Source: Carnobacterium sp. CP1 (GTDB taxonomy: Bacteria > Bacillota > Bacilli > Lactobacillales > Carnobacteriaceae). Taken from it: a stretch of 64,000 bases of DNA. Where the stretch lies: contig NZ_CP010796.1 of assembly GCF_001483965.1 (NCBI RefSeq), forward strand, positions 1,612,001-1,676,000. Reading direction: 5' to 3'. How positions within the stretch are numbered: position 1 is the first letter of the stretch; each line of letters starts with the position of its first letter. Positions 8,594 to 19,006 of this stretch are shown here, piece after piece. The position numbers were made by a program, and so were the translations under genes. The notes beneath the pieces were generated by a model that worked only from the letters and a program-made list of their open reading frames with translations, did not search any database and was not told the origin of the DNA.

Positions 8594-9535
8594 CTATTTA
8601 GAATCGATTTTATGAGTCTGTTGGTACAATTTGCGAGCCAACATCGGTGTAACTAGAATAGTGATAATGGCTAAAGTGACGATTTGTGTCGTTGCACTGG
8701 TAACGTAAGACTCTAGCCCAGGATTGACTTGAGCGATGATGGCTGGGAAAGACGCTGAAACTCCTGCAACTGCATTCATGGATAATGCGGCCACTCCATC
8801 GTTCTTTAGAATCATTTTATCCACTACAACTAGCGGACTCATCAAGACATAGAATACGACGACTAGTATAATTCCATAAATACCAGATTGCAGTCCTTCA
8901 ATCAAGTTCATTCCTTGACCAATATTCCAGCCAAGTATTGGAAGCAGTACACTGATTCCTGCACCAAAAATCTTTGAAAAATCTTTATCTAAATTCCCTA
9001 AAATCATTCCCAATATAAGCGGCAAAATAGTTGAGATAATCGGCATCCATGCGATTTCTCCTTGACCAGAAATGGCATAAATAAGCATGGGTACTGCAGG
9101 AATTCCAAATAAACCGACTAAACCAATAGCTGCTTTATCTACTTCGTCTCCGAAATCATTTACAATTGAAATATAAAGAGCAGGATTCATACTGCAAATG
9201 GCTACTATAAAAGCCAAAGCACTAATACCAAAAACGCCAGATTGTCCAAAAAGGGCGATAAATAATAGTCCAAAACCAACAGTTAAAACCAACTTCACGA
9301 GCAACAATACCCCATGGCGTTTAAAAAGTTTGCCAAGTGTTTTAAGATTGATCCCGATTCCGGAACAAAAACAAATCAATCCTATGATAAAATTCGTTCC
9401 GCTTCCTCCAAGAAAAGCATTTGTAATCCCACCTAGATTGCTAAATAAATTCGGCCATAAAGTATAAAGCAATGCACTCAGCAGCATTGGAACGAGAAAC
9501 GTTCCTGCTGGAATCTTATTCATAAATTTTACCAT
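8594..9535 (-). CDS. kdgT: 2-keto-3-deoxygluconate permease family (KdgT-like)
   Basis: The 313-residue membrane protein has about ten hydrophobic segments and family motifs of KdgT: IPAGTFLVPMLLSALL near the N-terminus, GGSGTNFIIGLICFCSGI, AICSMNPALYISIVNDFGD and ALSMNAVAGVSASFPAIIAQ. KdgT imports 2-keto-3-deoxygluconate, a pectin/uronate breakdown product, by proton symport. The start ATG at 9535 has GGAGG 8 bases upstream. No other ketodeoxygluconate or uronate gene lies next to it, so the pathway genes would be elsewhere or lost; a related organic-acid substrate is possible. Confidence 0.85.
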   Translation of the reverse strand: MVKFMNKIPAGTFLVPMLLSALLYTLWPNLFSNLGGITNAFLGGSGTNFIIGLICFCSGIGINLKTLGKLFKRHGVLLLVKLVLTVGFGLLFIALFGQSGVFGISALAFIVAICSMNPALYISIVNDFGDEVDKAAIGLVGLFGIPAVPMLIYAISGQGEIAWMPIISTILPLILGMILGNLDKDFSKIFGAGISVLLPILGWNIGQGMNLIEGLQSGIYGIILVVVFYVLMSPLVVVDKMILKNDGVAALSMNAVAGVSASFPAIIAQVNPGLESYVTSATTQIVTLAIITILVTPMLARKLYQQTHKIDSK

Positions 9536-10117
9536 GTTTCTTCCTCCTCAGTCCTTCCGTTTGAAACGGATTAGGCTTGTTCATTTATTGAAAAAATAAA
9601 AAGAATTCATTATGTGCACTTAAAACACGAATACATTTGCTGCTCAACAAGGGAACTTGTAGAATATTATACTTTCTATTCTAGCTTCCTTGTTTGATTA
9701 ATGCACTTAAGAAAGCTTCTATGTCTTTTTCAGCTAGGAATGTACGCACCTAACTCTATTGTTTCTGCATTTTACTATACTACCATTTTCCCCAGTACTT
9801 GCAGGCATGATAAGCATTAACTTTTTAAACTTGTTCAAGCGACAAAAAAGCTGCTGCTTTATCAAACCTTTATCGATTTAGAACAAGCCATGGGGGCCTT
9901 AACTGTACAGTAAAAGTCGGATTAAGGCGCGCAAAACTCTCTTGAGGAACGATAAAGACCTTATTGTGGAACAATGAATGTTTCATGCAACCCTAGATAG
10001 GTCATAGAATTTAATTTTTCATAATATGTTCTCTTGTGATAATATAGTTGAGTGAAAGCTGCTATTTTTTTGCTTCTTTAAGTTTTATGAATAATTAAAA
10101 GAGAAGGGTGTGCTTGT
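9536..10117. other. Gene-poor stretch with possible decayed coding sequence
   Basis: No intact gene is visible. Near 9682-9741 the minus strand holds an open piece ending FLAEKDIEAFLSALIKQGS then stop, with stops just upstream, which looks like the tail of a lost gene I cannot name. A single palindromic-repeat-like unit lies at 9896-9936. Confidence 0.4.
9896..9936. repeat. Degenerate solo copy of the roughly 51-bp palindromic repeat
   Basis: GCCTTAA and TTAAGGC arms flank about 19 bases, and the right arm continues as GCGCGCAAAA, like the CTTAAGGTACGCAAAA arms at 37.1 and 56.2 kb. The outer left arm is lost. Confidence 0.45.
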
Positions 10118-10681
10118 ATGATTTTTCAATTTAAAATTTCTTTACTAGATATCGGAGTACCCGTATGGCGAAGAGTCCAGGTGAATAGTGATTCCACTTT
10201 TCGTGAACTACATGAAGTTATTCAAGTTGCTTTCGATTGGTATAATTCTCATTTACACAACTTTTCTATTCGAAAATCAAATGGTCGAAAGATCCAAAAT
10301 ATTTTTATCGAACCTGATAATGAGTATCAAGGGCCTAACTCGGATGCTAGCTGGGGCAACTTCGCCTCGTTCATTGAAAATTTAAATGAGGAAGAAGAAA
10401 CTCTAGCTAAGTGGTTCAAAAAAGAAAAAGATCGAGTTGTTTATACATATGATTTCGGAGATGACTGGGAACATGAAATCGTACTCGAGAAAATTTTAGA
10501 ACCTGCTCCTGATATGTACTACCCTATTTGTCTTAAAGCAAAAAATGACACTCCTGAAGAAAACAGCCGAGGCGAACTAATAGACGGTGATTTCTTATTA
10601 ATTAATCCAGATTCGAAGGAGATTGTCGAAGACATCAATGATATGTTGGGGGAAGGATTTTCTGATTTAGATTTTAAGTAA
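10118..10681 (+). CDS. pRiA4b ORF3-family protein
   Basis: The 187-residue protein is nearly all one PRiA4_ORF3 domain (PF07929). Recognisable parts are FKISLLDIGVPVWRRVQV, the FRELHEVIQVAFDWYNSHLH helix and YTYDFGDDWEHEIVLEK near residues 108-124. The family is named after a plasmid gene and has no agreed biochemical function; it is common in bacterial chromosomes. A second member, with an added N-terminal domain, lies at 17699-18790. It stands alone with an imperfect ribosome site and a clear terminator. Confidence 0.85.
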   Translation: MIFQFKISLLDIGVPVWRRVQVNSDSTFRELHEVIQVAFDWYNSHLHNFSIRKSNGRKIQNIFIEPDNEYQGPNSDASWGNFASFIENLNEEEETLAKWFKKEKDRVVYTYDFGDDWEHEIVLEKILEPAPDMYYPICLKAKNDTPEENSRGELIDGDFLLINPDSKEIVEDINDMLGEGFSDLDFK

Positions 10682-10796
10682 TCAATAAAGTTGGAATAAG
10701 ATAAACTATAGCTATACCGACTATGGATTGATTCGTTGCGCTTTTCAGTGACTTTCTTTTCATTAATCTTGCGTAACCTTAATGGTTTTAAATAAA

Positions 10797-10833
10797 GGCC
10801 CGATTTCTCAATATTAAATCGAGAAATCAGGCC
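10797..10833. terminator. Bidirectional terminator
   Basis: GGCCCGATTTCTC pairs with GAGAAATCAGGCC around an AT-rich loop. Confidence 0.7.
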
Positions 10834-10874
10834 ATTATTACTTAGAAAAAACGTTCAGTTATTAAAAACAACTG

Positions 10875-11261
10875 CTAATAGAGGCCAGTACCAGCTAATT
10901 GCAGCAGTGTATGTACGATATACTTTTTACCGAGCTCGTCATCCTTAAAGTTTTTTTCATGGAAGATCGAACCTCTTTCGCTAAAAAAAGTAGTCCATTT
11001 GTCTTCTTCTTTAAAATAATGGAAGCCTTCAGCCATAGATGATCTTGTTGCATCACTCTGCGGGATACCATGGATCAATGTATAGTCATATACTTCTGCT
11101 TCACTAACCGTAAAAACGTTAGAGTACTTATGGTACCTCATATTTTTAATCCCAAGAGTTTTACAGGCAAAATCTAATGCATTTCCATACAACAGTATCT
11201 TTATTTGTGTTTCTTTATCAACCAAGACTATCAACCCCTTATAGGACTTTTGTATACTCAC
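10875..11261 (-). CDS. Hypothetical protein, 128 residues
   Basis: The frame is open with a GTG start at 11261 and only a weak ribosome site. It has no signal peptide or membrane segment and reads like a compact soluble alpha/beta protein (YKGLIVLVDKETQIKILLY, then YDYTLIHGIPQSD). I recognise no family. It sits alone between a bidirectional terminator and the formaldehyde operon, and its base composition matches its neighbours. Confidence 0.55.
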   Translation of the reverse strand: MSIQKSYKGLIVLVDKETQIKILLYGNALDFACKTLGIKNMRYHKYSNVFTVSEAEVYDYTLIHGIPQSDATRSSMAEGFHYFKEEDKWTTFFSERGSIFHEKNFKDDELGKKYIVHTLLQLAGTGLY

Positions 11262-11354
11262 TTGCTGCTTTACTTTAATAACATTAGCATAATTTTATAG
11301 ACGCACATACACATGATTTTCAAATCACCAATACTCTTGATACAGCGCTAAAAA

Positions 11355-11398
11355 AAAACAGTCAGCCATACCAGTATGCTGGCATTACTGACTGTTTT
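11355..11398 (-). terminator. Terminator of the formaldehyde-detoxification operon
   Basis: AAAACAGTCAG pairs with CTGACTGTTTT; on the minus strand it is followed by a T-run. Confidence 0.85.
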
Positions 11399-11432
11399 AT
11401 TTCTAACCGATTTGTTTACAGAAAGTCTTCGT

Positions 11433-12281
11433 TTATTGATTATTAGCCAATTGAGATAAGTGAAACTCTAGGTGTTCTTCAATAAAACTCGCAATCGTAT
11501 AATAACTATGGTCATGTCCTTTTTGCATTCGGACCGTCAACGGATAGTTTTTCTCCTCTGCAACAGCCGCTAGCTTAGATGGCTGCAATTGTTTTTCATA
11601 AAAAGAATCCGCATCTCCTTGATCAATCAACACTGGAATCTTTTTGCCCGTGTAATTCTTTAGCAGTTCTGCTGCATCCCATTCACGCCATTTTTCTTTA
11701 TCGCTGCCAAGATACGCGTTGAAGGCTTTTATCCCCCACGGAACTTGACTAGGATTAACGATCGGCGCAAAAGCAGAAATCGAGTGGAACCGCTCTGCAT
11801 TACGCAGTCCAACCACTAAAGCCCCATGGCCGCCCATAGAATGACCTGAAATAAATTCTGGGCCAGTTAATTGAAACTGGTCATGAGCGATGGCAGACAG
11901 TTCTTTAGTGATGTAATCGTACATTTTATAATGAGGCTCCCACGGCTGTTCGGTAGCATTAAGGTAAAATCCTGCTCCTTGGCCTAAATCCCAATCCTCT
12001 GAATCTGCTACATGCTCTCCACGAGGACTAGTATCTGGCATGATCATCGCTACGCCTAAACGCGCAGCAGCTTTTTGTGCGCCGGATTTTTGCGTAAAAT
12101 TATCATCGGTGCACGTTAAGCCTGATAACCACCAAAATAAAGGCGGATTAGAAAACTTTTCTTTATTTGGCAAAAATAAACTGAAGGTCATTGGGCAACC
12201 TAAAGTGTGTGAATCATGACGATATTTGTATTGTGTTCCGTCAAAAACAACGTGTTCTTCAAGCAGTTCTAATTTTGACAT
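11433..12281 (-). CDS. fghA: S-formylglutathione hydrolase
   Basis: The 282-residue alpha/beta hydrolase carries the esterase-D nucleophile motif GHSMGGHGA (Ser near residue 149), the oxyanion region LSGLTCTDDNF, and catalytic Asp and His in LIDQGDADSFY and GHDHSYYTI. It hydrolyses S-formylglutathione to formate and glutathione. The gene lies 35 bases behind the class III alcohol dehydrogenase gene, giving the two-step formaldehyde detoxification route. I use the ATG at 12281 because GAGGGGG lies 6 bases upstream; an ATG at 12296 overlaps that site. No FrmR-type regulator is adjacent. Confidence 0.93.
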   Translation of the reverse strand: MSKLELLEEHVVFDGTQYKYRHDSHTLGCPMTFSLFLPNKEKFSNPPLFWWLSGLTCTDDNFTQKSGAQKAAARLGVAMIMPDTSPRGEHVADSEDWDLGQGAGFYLNATEQPWEPHYKMYDYITKELSAIAHDQFQLTGPEFISGHSMGGHGALVVGLRNAERFHSISAFAPIVNPSQVPWGIKAFNAYLGSDKEKWREWDAAELLKNYTGKKIPVLIDQGDADSFYEKQLQPSKLAAVAEEKNYPLTVRMQKGHDHSYYTIASFIEEHLEFHLSQLANNQ

Positions 12282-12316
12282 GTTTATCCCCCTCATATGA
12301 AATTGATTGAAACAAC

Positions 12317-13775
<1,459 letters not shown>

Positions 13776-14921
13776 TTAACTTCTGCCCTCTAGTAGAGAC
13801 AATACGATGGATCCCATTCCGAAAAATGCAATGACAAGACCAACAATCATACCAATTATTGGGGTAACTCCTAAAACAGAGAGAATAATTAATCCTAATA
13901 AAAACAACCAAAATGATCGTGCATTGGACCAATTAAATCTTTTTTGGAACCAAAGACCCATAAAAACTGAAAGAATGATCTTTGAAATATAAAAAGCTAC
14001 TCCATATAGTGCTAATAAGATAAAACTTAACGGTATCCCTATAACTGTAATCATTAAAAGGATAGAAACGATAGGAATCAATACAACAGCTAAAGCTCCA
14101 AAACCAAGGACTCTAAGTGGAGAAACTGCTATTTTTTCAGCTACGTTAGGCCAAAACTCCGGTCTGATCCATCTAACAAAAAGCCATACAACTAAAGGAG
14201 CTATTATGCTAAAAAGAATTTTCATCAAGAGTGCAGTCGTAAACACTGACTTAGCAGATTCAGAAGATTTAGGTTCAATTTTTTTCCAAGTTGTTTCTCC
14301 TATGACTTCAGAATTATTGGAAAAATCTGCTTTGTTTTGACTGCTGTATTTTAAATCTCCGCCGATCTTACCATCAATAGATAAAGAATCACTTGAACTA
14401 GACAAATCACCATTGATTACGCCATTTTGATAAACTTTAGCTCCACCAACAAAAACATCTTTCTCAATGACTGTACCCTTTTCAACGAAGATATTTTGTC
14501 CTGCTAAAAAAGCACTGCCGTTTGTTTGAGACTTCACTTTCAATGTAGCTCCAGCTAGATAAATAGTATTTTCAACAACACCATTTAGAGTGACATTTTG
14601 CCCAGCCACAAATACGCTACCTTTGACTGTACCATTTATAACCGTACTTTGACCTGCTACAAATAAATCTCCATCAATCGTTCCATTAACCTCTACGTTA
14701 CCAGCAGTTATAAAAGTAGTCCCATTTATATCCCCATCGACACGAACATTTTCTCCTGAAAGAAAACTCGTTTTTTCTAATGTTTCACCTGACTCTACAA
14801 CAATATTGTCCCCAGAAATACTTTCCGCTAAAACACTCGCAAAAGGAATCGACATAAATACAACCAAGAGCAACGATAGAAGTAGTGCTTTAAATTTCTT
14901 GTTGCGGTTGATCTTTAGCAT
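13776..14921 (-). CDS. Bactofilin-like beta-helix protein with signal peptide and membrane C-terminus
   Basis: The protein (381 residues from the ATG at 14921, AAGGAGAGG upstream) starts with a signal peptide (LLSLLLVVFMSIPFASVLA). A long polymer-forming cytoskeletal/bactofilin-type parallel beta-helix follows at about residues 35-200, with repeats such as VEVNGTIDGDLFVAGQ. The C-terminal third has four or five membrane segments. The arrangement suggests a surface-exposed beta-helix anchored in the membrane, found in many Firmicutes without known function. An extracytoplasmic scaffold is an inference. A minus-strand open stretch lies just upstream at 14963-15106. Confidence 0.8.
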   Translation of the reverse strand: MLKINRNKKFKALLLSLLLVVFMSIPFASVLAESISGDNIVVESGETLEKTSFLSGENVRVDGDINGTTFITAGNVEVNGTIDGDLFVAGQSTVINGTVKGSVFVAGQNVTLNGVVENTIYLAGATLKVKSQTNGSAFLAGQNIFVEKGTVIEKDVFVGGAKVYQNGVINGDLSSSSDSLSIDGKIGGDLKYSSQNKADFSNNSEVIGETTWKKIEPKSSESAKSVFTTALLMKILFSIIAPLVVWLFVRWIRPEFWPNVAEKIAVSPLRVLGFGALAVVLIPIVSILLMITVIGIPLSFILLALYGVAFYISKIILSVFMGLWFQKRFNWSNARSFWLFLLGLIILSVLGVTPIIGMIVGLVIAFFGMGSIVLSLLEGRS

Positions 14922-14962
14922 AAGACCCCTCTCCTTTAAGTTTTTCACCTATTTGGAAATCA

Positions 14963-15106
14963 TTAGCTGCCGTTTAGTTCATCAAATCTATGGGAAATTA
15001 GCTGACCACTATTAACCAAACAGTTTAACATCAAATCACTAAGTGAGATGGATAACCGCTCCAACTGTTCTGGTTTTGTGATAGTTTCATCGCGTCTCTT
15101 ATAAAC
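14963..15106 (-). other. Open frame without a start codon upstream of the bactofilin-like gene
   Basis: About 47 codons are open (for example DETITKPEQLERLSISLSDL) but there is no ATG and no ribosome site at the left end. It could be the tail of a lost gene that once preceded the bactofilin-like gene. Its upstream edge contains TATAAT near 15108-15113, a possible -10 for the downstream gene. Confidence 0.3.
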
Positions 15107-15109
15107 TTA

Positions 15110-15263
15110 TTATACTACACCATTGTTGCAAGCGGTAACAAATAGAGTTGTTCGTTGATATCAAAATATTCTCGTAACATTTTCGAATCCGAAAAACTTC
15201 CATGAACAACAAACAAGCTTCGGCGACATGATCAATGTTGCTCTGGAAGCAGCTATTAAATAA
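15110..15263 (+). pseudogene. deoD: Relic of purine nucleoside phosphorylase deoD (C-terminal end)
   Basis: Plus-strand pieces read LYYTIVASGNK, then in other frames SCSLIS, and finally FHEQQTSFGDMINVALEAAIK ending at TAA 15261-15263. The last piece closely follows the end of DeoD ([23 protein letters not shown] in E. coli), lacking a few residues. Frames change and stops intervene, so it cannot encode a protein. Only the last 50 or so codons remain. A strong terminator follows directly, probably the original deoD terminator. Confidence 0.6.
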
Positions 15264-15280
15264 TAAAACTTTTACACAAA

Positions 15281-15333
15281 AAAACATTCCATTACGACAT
15301 GCTCTTAACGAAACATGTGTAGTGGAATGTTTT
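15281..15333 (+). terminator. Terminator behind the deoD relic
   Basis: AAAACATTCCA pairs with TGGAATGTTTT, with further pairing inside (CATG/CATG), followed by TCTTTTC. Confidence 0.75.
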
Positions 15334-15443
15334 CTTTTCGTTAAATTAAAGAAGTTTTATAAACCGAATAGTGCCCTAAAAAAATAGGGTATAAACTCAC
15401 AAACAATTTCTCTTTGTTTATGACTGTCTTTCTTGATTTCAAT

Positions 15444-16658
15444 TTACCTTTGTAATCCGGGGAATTGCCATATACCAGAAGTACGAATGAAGTCACGGTA
15501 GATAACCATCTCTTCTTCTTCCGTCACTTTTTGTGCTTCTTCTTCACTATCGTAATCCATATACACAACATTCGTAAATTCTCGATTTGATGTTTTATTC
15601 TCTAACGTATCCATCAATTGACTGGCTTCATTAAACGTTACAAGTGCCCGTCTCATATGACTTGCACTCGTAATCAACGTAATATCTTGCAGTCCCTCTT
15701 CTCTTACGATATCCATAGAAAACAATGCATTCTCAACAGTATCTGTGGCCAATGCTTCTTTAAATATTCTTTCTTTATCAATACCTTTTTCAACTAGCCA
15801 ATCATACATTAGTTCTGCTTCTGTGTGTCCTTTTTTAGGTACTCCGCCCGTTACAATGATTTTTGAATCTGGGTACTTCTCTGCAGCCTTCAAAGTGACT
15901 TTTAATCTTTCTAAGAGGGTTTCCTGCATTTCTCCTTCATCTGAAAGAGCGTAACCTAAGGTAATGATAGCATGATTATCTTTAGTAATATTTTCAGGAA
16001 CTTCAGAATTAAGTGTCGTTTTTTCTATTTCCTCAATAGAATCAAATTTCACCTCGTATTCTTGCCCTCGTTCTTGGTCTATTTCAGAAAGTTTTTGTAT
16101 GTCTTTTTCAAATGAGTCTGTATCTCCTGTAACTTTTGAATAAGCAGCATGCAGTATGTGAGCTTCAAAATTATCAGGGTCAATATCAATAATTTCTTCA
16201 AATGACTTTAGGGCTTCTGGTATTTTATCTTGTAATATCTGTGCAGAAGCCAATGAACGCTTTAATTCGACGTCATAAGGGTCGATAACTGTCGCACGGG
16301 CAAAAGATTGTTCTACTACATCATAATCGCCATGCAACGTTATTCCTTGAAACAATTCTTTTTCAGCTTTTTTCATATCACCGCCATACCAATAATAATG
16401 CATCGCGATTTCTTCAAGAGCTGCTATTCGCTCGCTTGTAGGCTCATTATTACGAACTTGTTGGAATAATTCTTCCGTATTCTCTTTTGGTTCTTCTGTT
16501 TCTAAAGAGCTTTCATTTGCGTTATCTTTTACCTCAGAAGTTTCTACAGCAGTAGAAGTTGCAGAATTATCGTCGGTTATAGTATTGCCTGAATCAGAAC
16601 ATGACGCAAGAATAAGCGTTGCAAACGCTATAAAGAACAAAGAAACTTTCTTATTCAC
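15444..16658 (-). CDS. Lipoprotein with TPR region and DUF218 (SanA/YdcF-like) domain
   Basis: The N-terminus is a lipoprotein signal (VSLFFIAFATLILASC, lipobox LASC). A low-complexity Ser/Thr/Glu linker follows, then a TPR-like region (about 70-190) with DPYDVELKRSLASAQ and DPDNFEAHILHAAY. The last 180 residues are a DUF218 domain: AIITLGYALSD, SKIIVTGGVPKKGHTEAELM, ATDTVENALF and LITSASHMRRAL. DUF218 proteins act in envelope processes; this one would sit on the outer face of the membrane. The GTG at 16658 has AAGGAAGG 8 bases upstream and is preferred over the GTG at 16667. Confidence 0.85.
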   Translation of the reverse strand: MNKKVSLFFIAFATLILASCSDSGNTITDDNSATSTAVETSEVKDNANESSLETEEPKENTEELFQQVRNNEPTSERIAALEEIAMHYYWYGGDMKKAEKELFQGITLHGDYDVVEQSFARATVIDPYDVELKRSLASAQILQDKIPEALKSFEEIIDIDPDNFEAHILHAAYSKVTGDTDSFEKDIQKLSEIDQERGQEYEVKFDSIEEIEKTTLNSEVPENITKDNHAIITLGYALSDEGEMQETLLERLKVTLKAAEKYPDSKIIVTGGVPKKGHTEAELMYDWLVEKGIDKERIFKEALATDTVENALFSMDIVREEGLQDITLITSASHMRRALVTFNEASQLMDTLENKTSNREFTNVVYMDYDSEEEAQKVTEEEEMVIYRDFIRTSGIWQFPGLQR

Positions 16659-16939
16659 TGTTAACACCTTCCTTTTTTATTATTTTATCCAACTCCCCCG
16701 AAACGGAAATCGCTTTCATTTCATATCACTAACATAGCACATTGTTATTTTTGCGTCAAAACTTCAACCTGACTTTGCGGGAACTAAAACCGTTATTTAA
16801 TTCGTTGAACTATAGTATCTAAAGAAATTAAAAAATACGACCAGAAGAAATAGTGTATTTAATCAAAATAACCTTGTAAAAGTAAAACGAACTCTATAGT
16901 ATGAACGTTAGACTAGAAACAGAAAGAGGCAGCGTGACC

Positions 16940-17386
16940 ATGAAAATCATTCAAGCAGAACCCGCTAATATAGAAGAATTAAAAATCAAAGCGACTACAA
17001 AAGACAGCTGGGAAACCAGACTCGCAGCCGTTAACGAATTGGCGAAGTACGATTGCCAAAAATCAAGATATATTCTAACGAAACTTGCATCAAGCGACCG
17101 GGTTTTTGCCGTTAAAGAAGCTGCTTTTAATGCCGCACAAGCGATGGGCATCACGAAAAAAGGTGTACCTCTAGTATTGAAAAGAAAAGATATCGGATAC
17201 AGCAGTAAAGATTTTGCTAAGATTTTTAGCCGCGTTAAACGAGACACGCAGATGGAAGAATTTGATCTGCCTGTCTTCAAAAAACAATTCCAAGTTGTCA
17301 GCTCTGAAATGTATGATGTGATGCAATACGAAGAACAAGAAAACTTCGATTTGTGGATCACTGCTCTATATGCAAATTTGCGCTAA
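16940..17386 (+). CDS. HEAT-repeat-like protein
   Basis: The protein (148 residues from ATG 16940, AGAGG upstream) has helical repeats of HEAT type in its first half: WETRLAAVNELAKYDCQKSR and DRVFAVKEAAFNAAQAM. The second half is charged and unfamiliar. It is soluble and has no enzyme motif; HEAT proteins mostly serve protein-protein contacts. An ATG at 16901 would add 13 residues but lacks a ribosome site. It stands alone with a very strong terminator. Confidence 0.7.
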   Translation: MKIIQAEPANIEELKIKATTKDSWETRLAAVNELAKYDCQKSRYILTKLASSDRVFAVKEAAFNAAQAMGITKKGVPLVLKRKDIGYSSKDFAKIFSRVKRDTQMEEFDLPVFKKQFQVVSSEMYDVMQYEEQENFDLWITALYANLR

Positions 17387-17444
17387 ATCCTGAACTTAAA
17401 TAAAACCGTTCAAATGGATGGACTGTACCAAAACATTGATATGT

Positions 17445-17505
17445 TCCCTTTGTGATAGACACAGACCTGCTCAAGGTTGTGTCTATCACAAAGGGATTTT
17501 TGTAT
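17445..17505 (+). terminator. Strong terminator of the HEAT-repeat gene
   Basis: A 19-base perfect arm (TCCCTTTGTGATAGACACA) and its complement are followed by TTTTTGTATTATTTT. Confidence 0.9.
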
Positions 17506-17544
17506 TATTTTCAAAAAAAGAATTCAGCAAGCTGATTGCATAAA

Positions 17545-17585
17545 AAAGCACTTCCTTAGTTTTATCAGAATTAAGGAGGTGCTTT
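17545..17585 (-). terminator. Terminator for the minus-strand pRiA4b-family gene
   Basis: Minus-strand arms AAAGCACCTCCTTA/TAAGGAAGTGCTTT (one G-T pair) are followed by a T-run. Confidence 0.75.
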
Positions 17586-17698
17586 GATCTATGCCGCATG
17601 TTTTGCTTTTAACTACGCTATATTACTTTTTAGATAGATATCCTTTTATTCTCTAATCCTTTAGTTGATCTTATGTCTAAAGCTTTTTATTTCTTTTC

Positions 17699-18790
17699 CT
17701 AGAGACCTTTCAAATCATGATTGATTCGTTTGCTGTTCGGCTCGCTATAACCTTGCATCTTTGCCCACTTCCTCATGTTTTCATATGCTTCATTTTCTGA
17801 ATCTCCAATAATACTCAGAAAGTCCTCGTAGCCATAACGTCCGCCTACGTCTTCTGGCGGTGTAGTCCCTTCTATTTTTGTACAAATTGGATGATTGAAT
17901 TCTCCAGCTGCGCTTATCTTCTTCACTAAGATGTTGTGTTCCCAATGATCTCCAAAATCATAAATATACTGAAACAATAAGCCCTCAGTCAAATAGTCGG
18001 CTAATGTGACCTCATGATCTCGAATCAGTTTTTCAGCACCAATTGCATATTCAAATGCCTCTTCATCCATCACTAACCGGGTTCGAGGCCTTCCATTTTG
18101 TGCAGTAAAACTAAATTCATGGAGATGGCTATTCTGCCATCCAAATGACGCTTGCAGAATCTCATGAAGTTCTTCAAATGTTCGGGATAACGGCACACTC
18201 AGTTGTCTAATGGTTGGTTTGCCTTCCAACTGCAATTGAACCTCTAGTTCTGCCATAGGACAACTAAATACCGCTTCCCCGTATCGTTTTTTAAATTCTG
18301 AATAAAACCATTCATTTGGATATCTGTAACTTCCTGATCCATCTCCCACCAGTCGCTTGCCGGAACGAATGGCGGCATCTATTTGAATAATAGTTTCTGG
18401 GTTCAACTCTTCCTCCCAAAAGGATAGTTCCTTTATGGCCAAGTTTAGCTGCGCTACATGTGAGCGATTCTTTGTTTTTCCAAATCTGACTGGCCCAGCT
18501 TCATTTAGATAACGTTCAACCAGTTCTGGCTTTATTTGTTCTGCAAGCATCGTCTGCCTAATGGCTTCTATGATCCAATCATCGATTTTTTGAAACTCTT
18601 TCTGTTTCATTCCCCATAACACCACGATGTAGCGTGAAGTATCTTGCATCAATATCACTGCTTTTCGTCGATTGATTATCACTAAGTTCGCATGCCAGCA
18701 AAACAGTGCTTCTTCCTCTGGCAAAACCGTTAAATCCGCTGGTTTTAGTTTTAATTGATCCAACAATTTCTTTGTTCCTTGTATCAACAT
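17699..18790 (-). CDS. pRiA4b ORF3-family protein with extra N-terminal domain
   Basis: The 363-residue protein has an N-terminal domain (about 1-130) with LFCWHANLVIINRRKAVILM and SRYIVVLWGMKQKEF, seen fused to this family in other Firmicutes. The PRiA4_ORF3 domain lies at about 185-330: LSRTFEELHEILQASFGWQN, HLHEFSF and YDFGDHWEHNILVKK. The C-terminus (YEDFLSIIGD) belongs to the same family. No catalytic function is known. GAGGAGG lies just ahead of the ATG. It is a paralogue of the shorter protein at 10118-10681. Confidence 0.85.
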   Translation of the reverse strand: MLIQGTKKLLDQLKLKPADLTVLPEEEALFCWHANLVIINRRKAVILMQDTSRYIVVLWGMKQKEFQKIDDWIIEAIRQTMLAEQIKPELVERYLNEAGPVRFGKTKNRSHVAQLNLAIKELSFWEEELNPETIIQIDAAIRSGKRLVGDGSGSYRYPNEWFYSEFKKRYGEAVFSCPMAELEVQLQLEGKPTIRQLSVPLSRTFEELHEILQASFGWQNSHLHEFSFTAQNGRPRTRLVMDEEAFEYAIGAEKLIRDHEVTLADYLTEGLLFQYIYDFGDHWEHNILVKKISAAGEFNHPICTKIEGTTPPEDVGGRYGYEDFLSIIGDSENEAYENMRKWAKMQGYSEPNSKRINHDLKGL

Positions 18791-18844
18791 ACTCGTTCCT
18801 CCTCTTATTATAAGTTTAAGAACAATATCTTATTCCTTGAATGA

Positions 18845-18919
18845 AGAGATTCTTGGTTTATCATTATTTTCATTCCTACTTATATTGGTCTATATTATAG
18901 CATTGTTTATAGAATAATT
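18845..18919 (+). pseudogene. Relic of a tandem paralogue of the gene at 19007
   Basis: The stretch translates RDSWFIIIFIPTYIGLYYSI and on, matching RNPWFIITFVPAFIGLYYSI in the gene 250 bases downstream. Many of the DNA differences are silent or conservative, so the copy was once under selection. The codon before it is TGA where the paralogue has TGG (Trp). No ribosome site or start remains. The frame stays open into the intact gene, apparently by chance. Confidence 0.7.
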
Positions 18920-19006
18920 AATGTTACACTTAAACTGTATCGCTTTTCTAATGAACCAAATAATCCATCAAATAAAGGACAATTTTTATGTAGAAGAGGT
19001 GTAATA

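Noticed and set aside
10761-10833. Further copy of the palindromic repeat
   Set aside because: TTGCGTAACCTTAA resembles one arm, but the second arm is absent and the following hairpin is a normal terminator.
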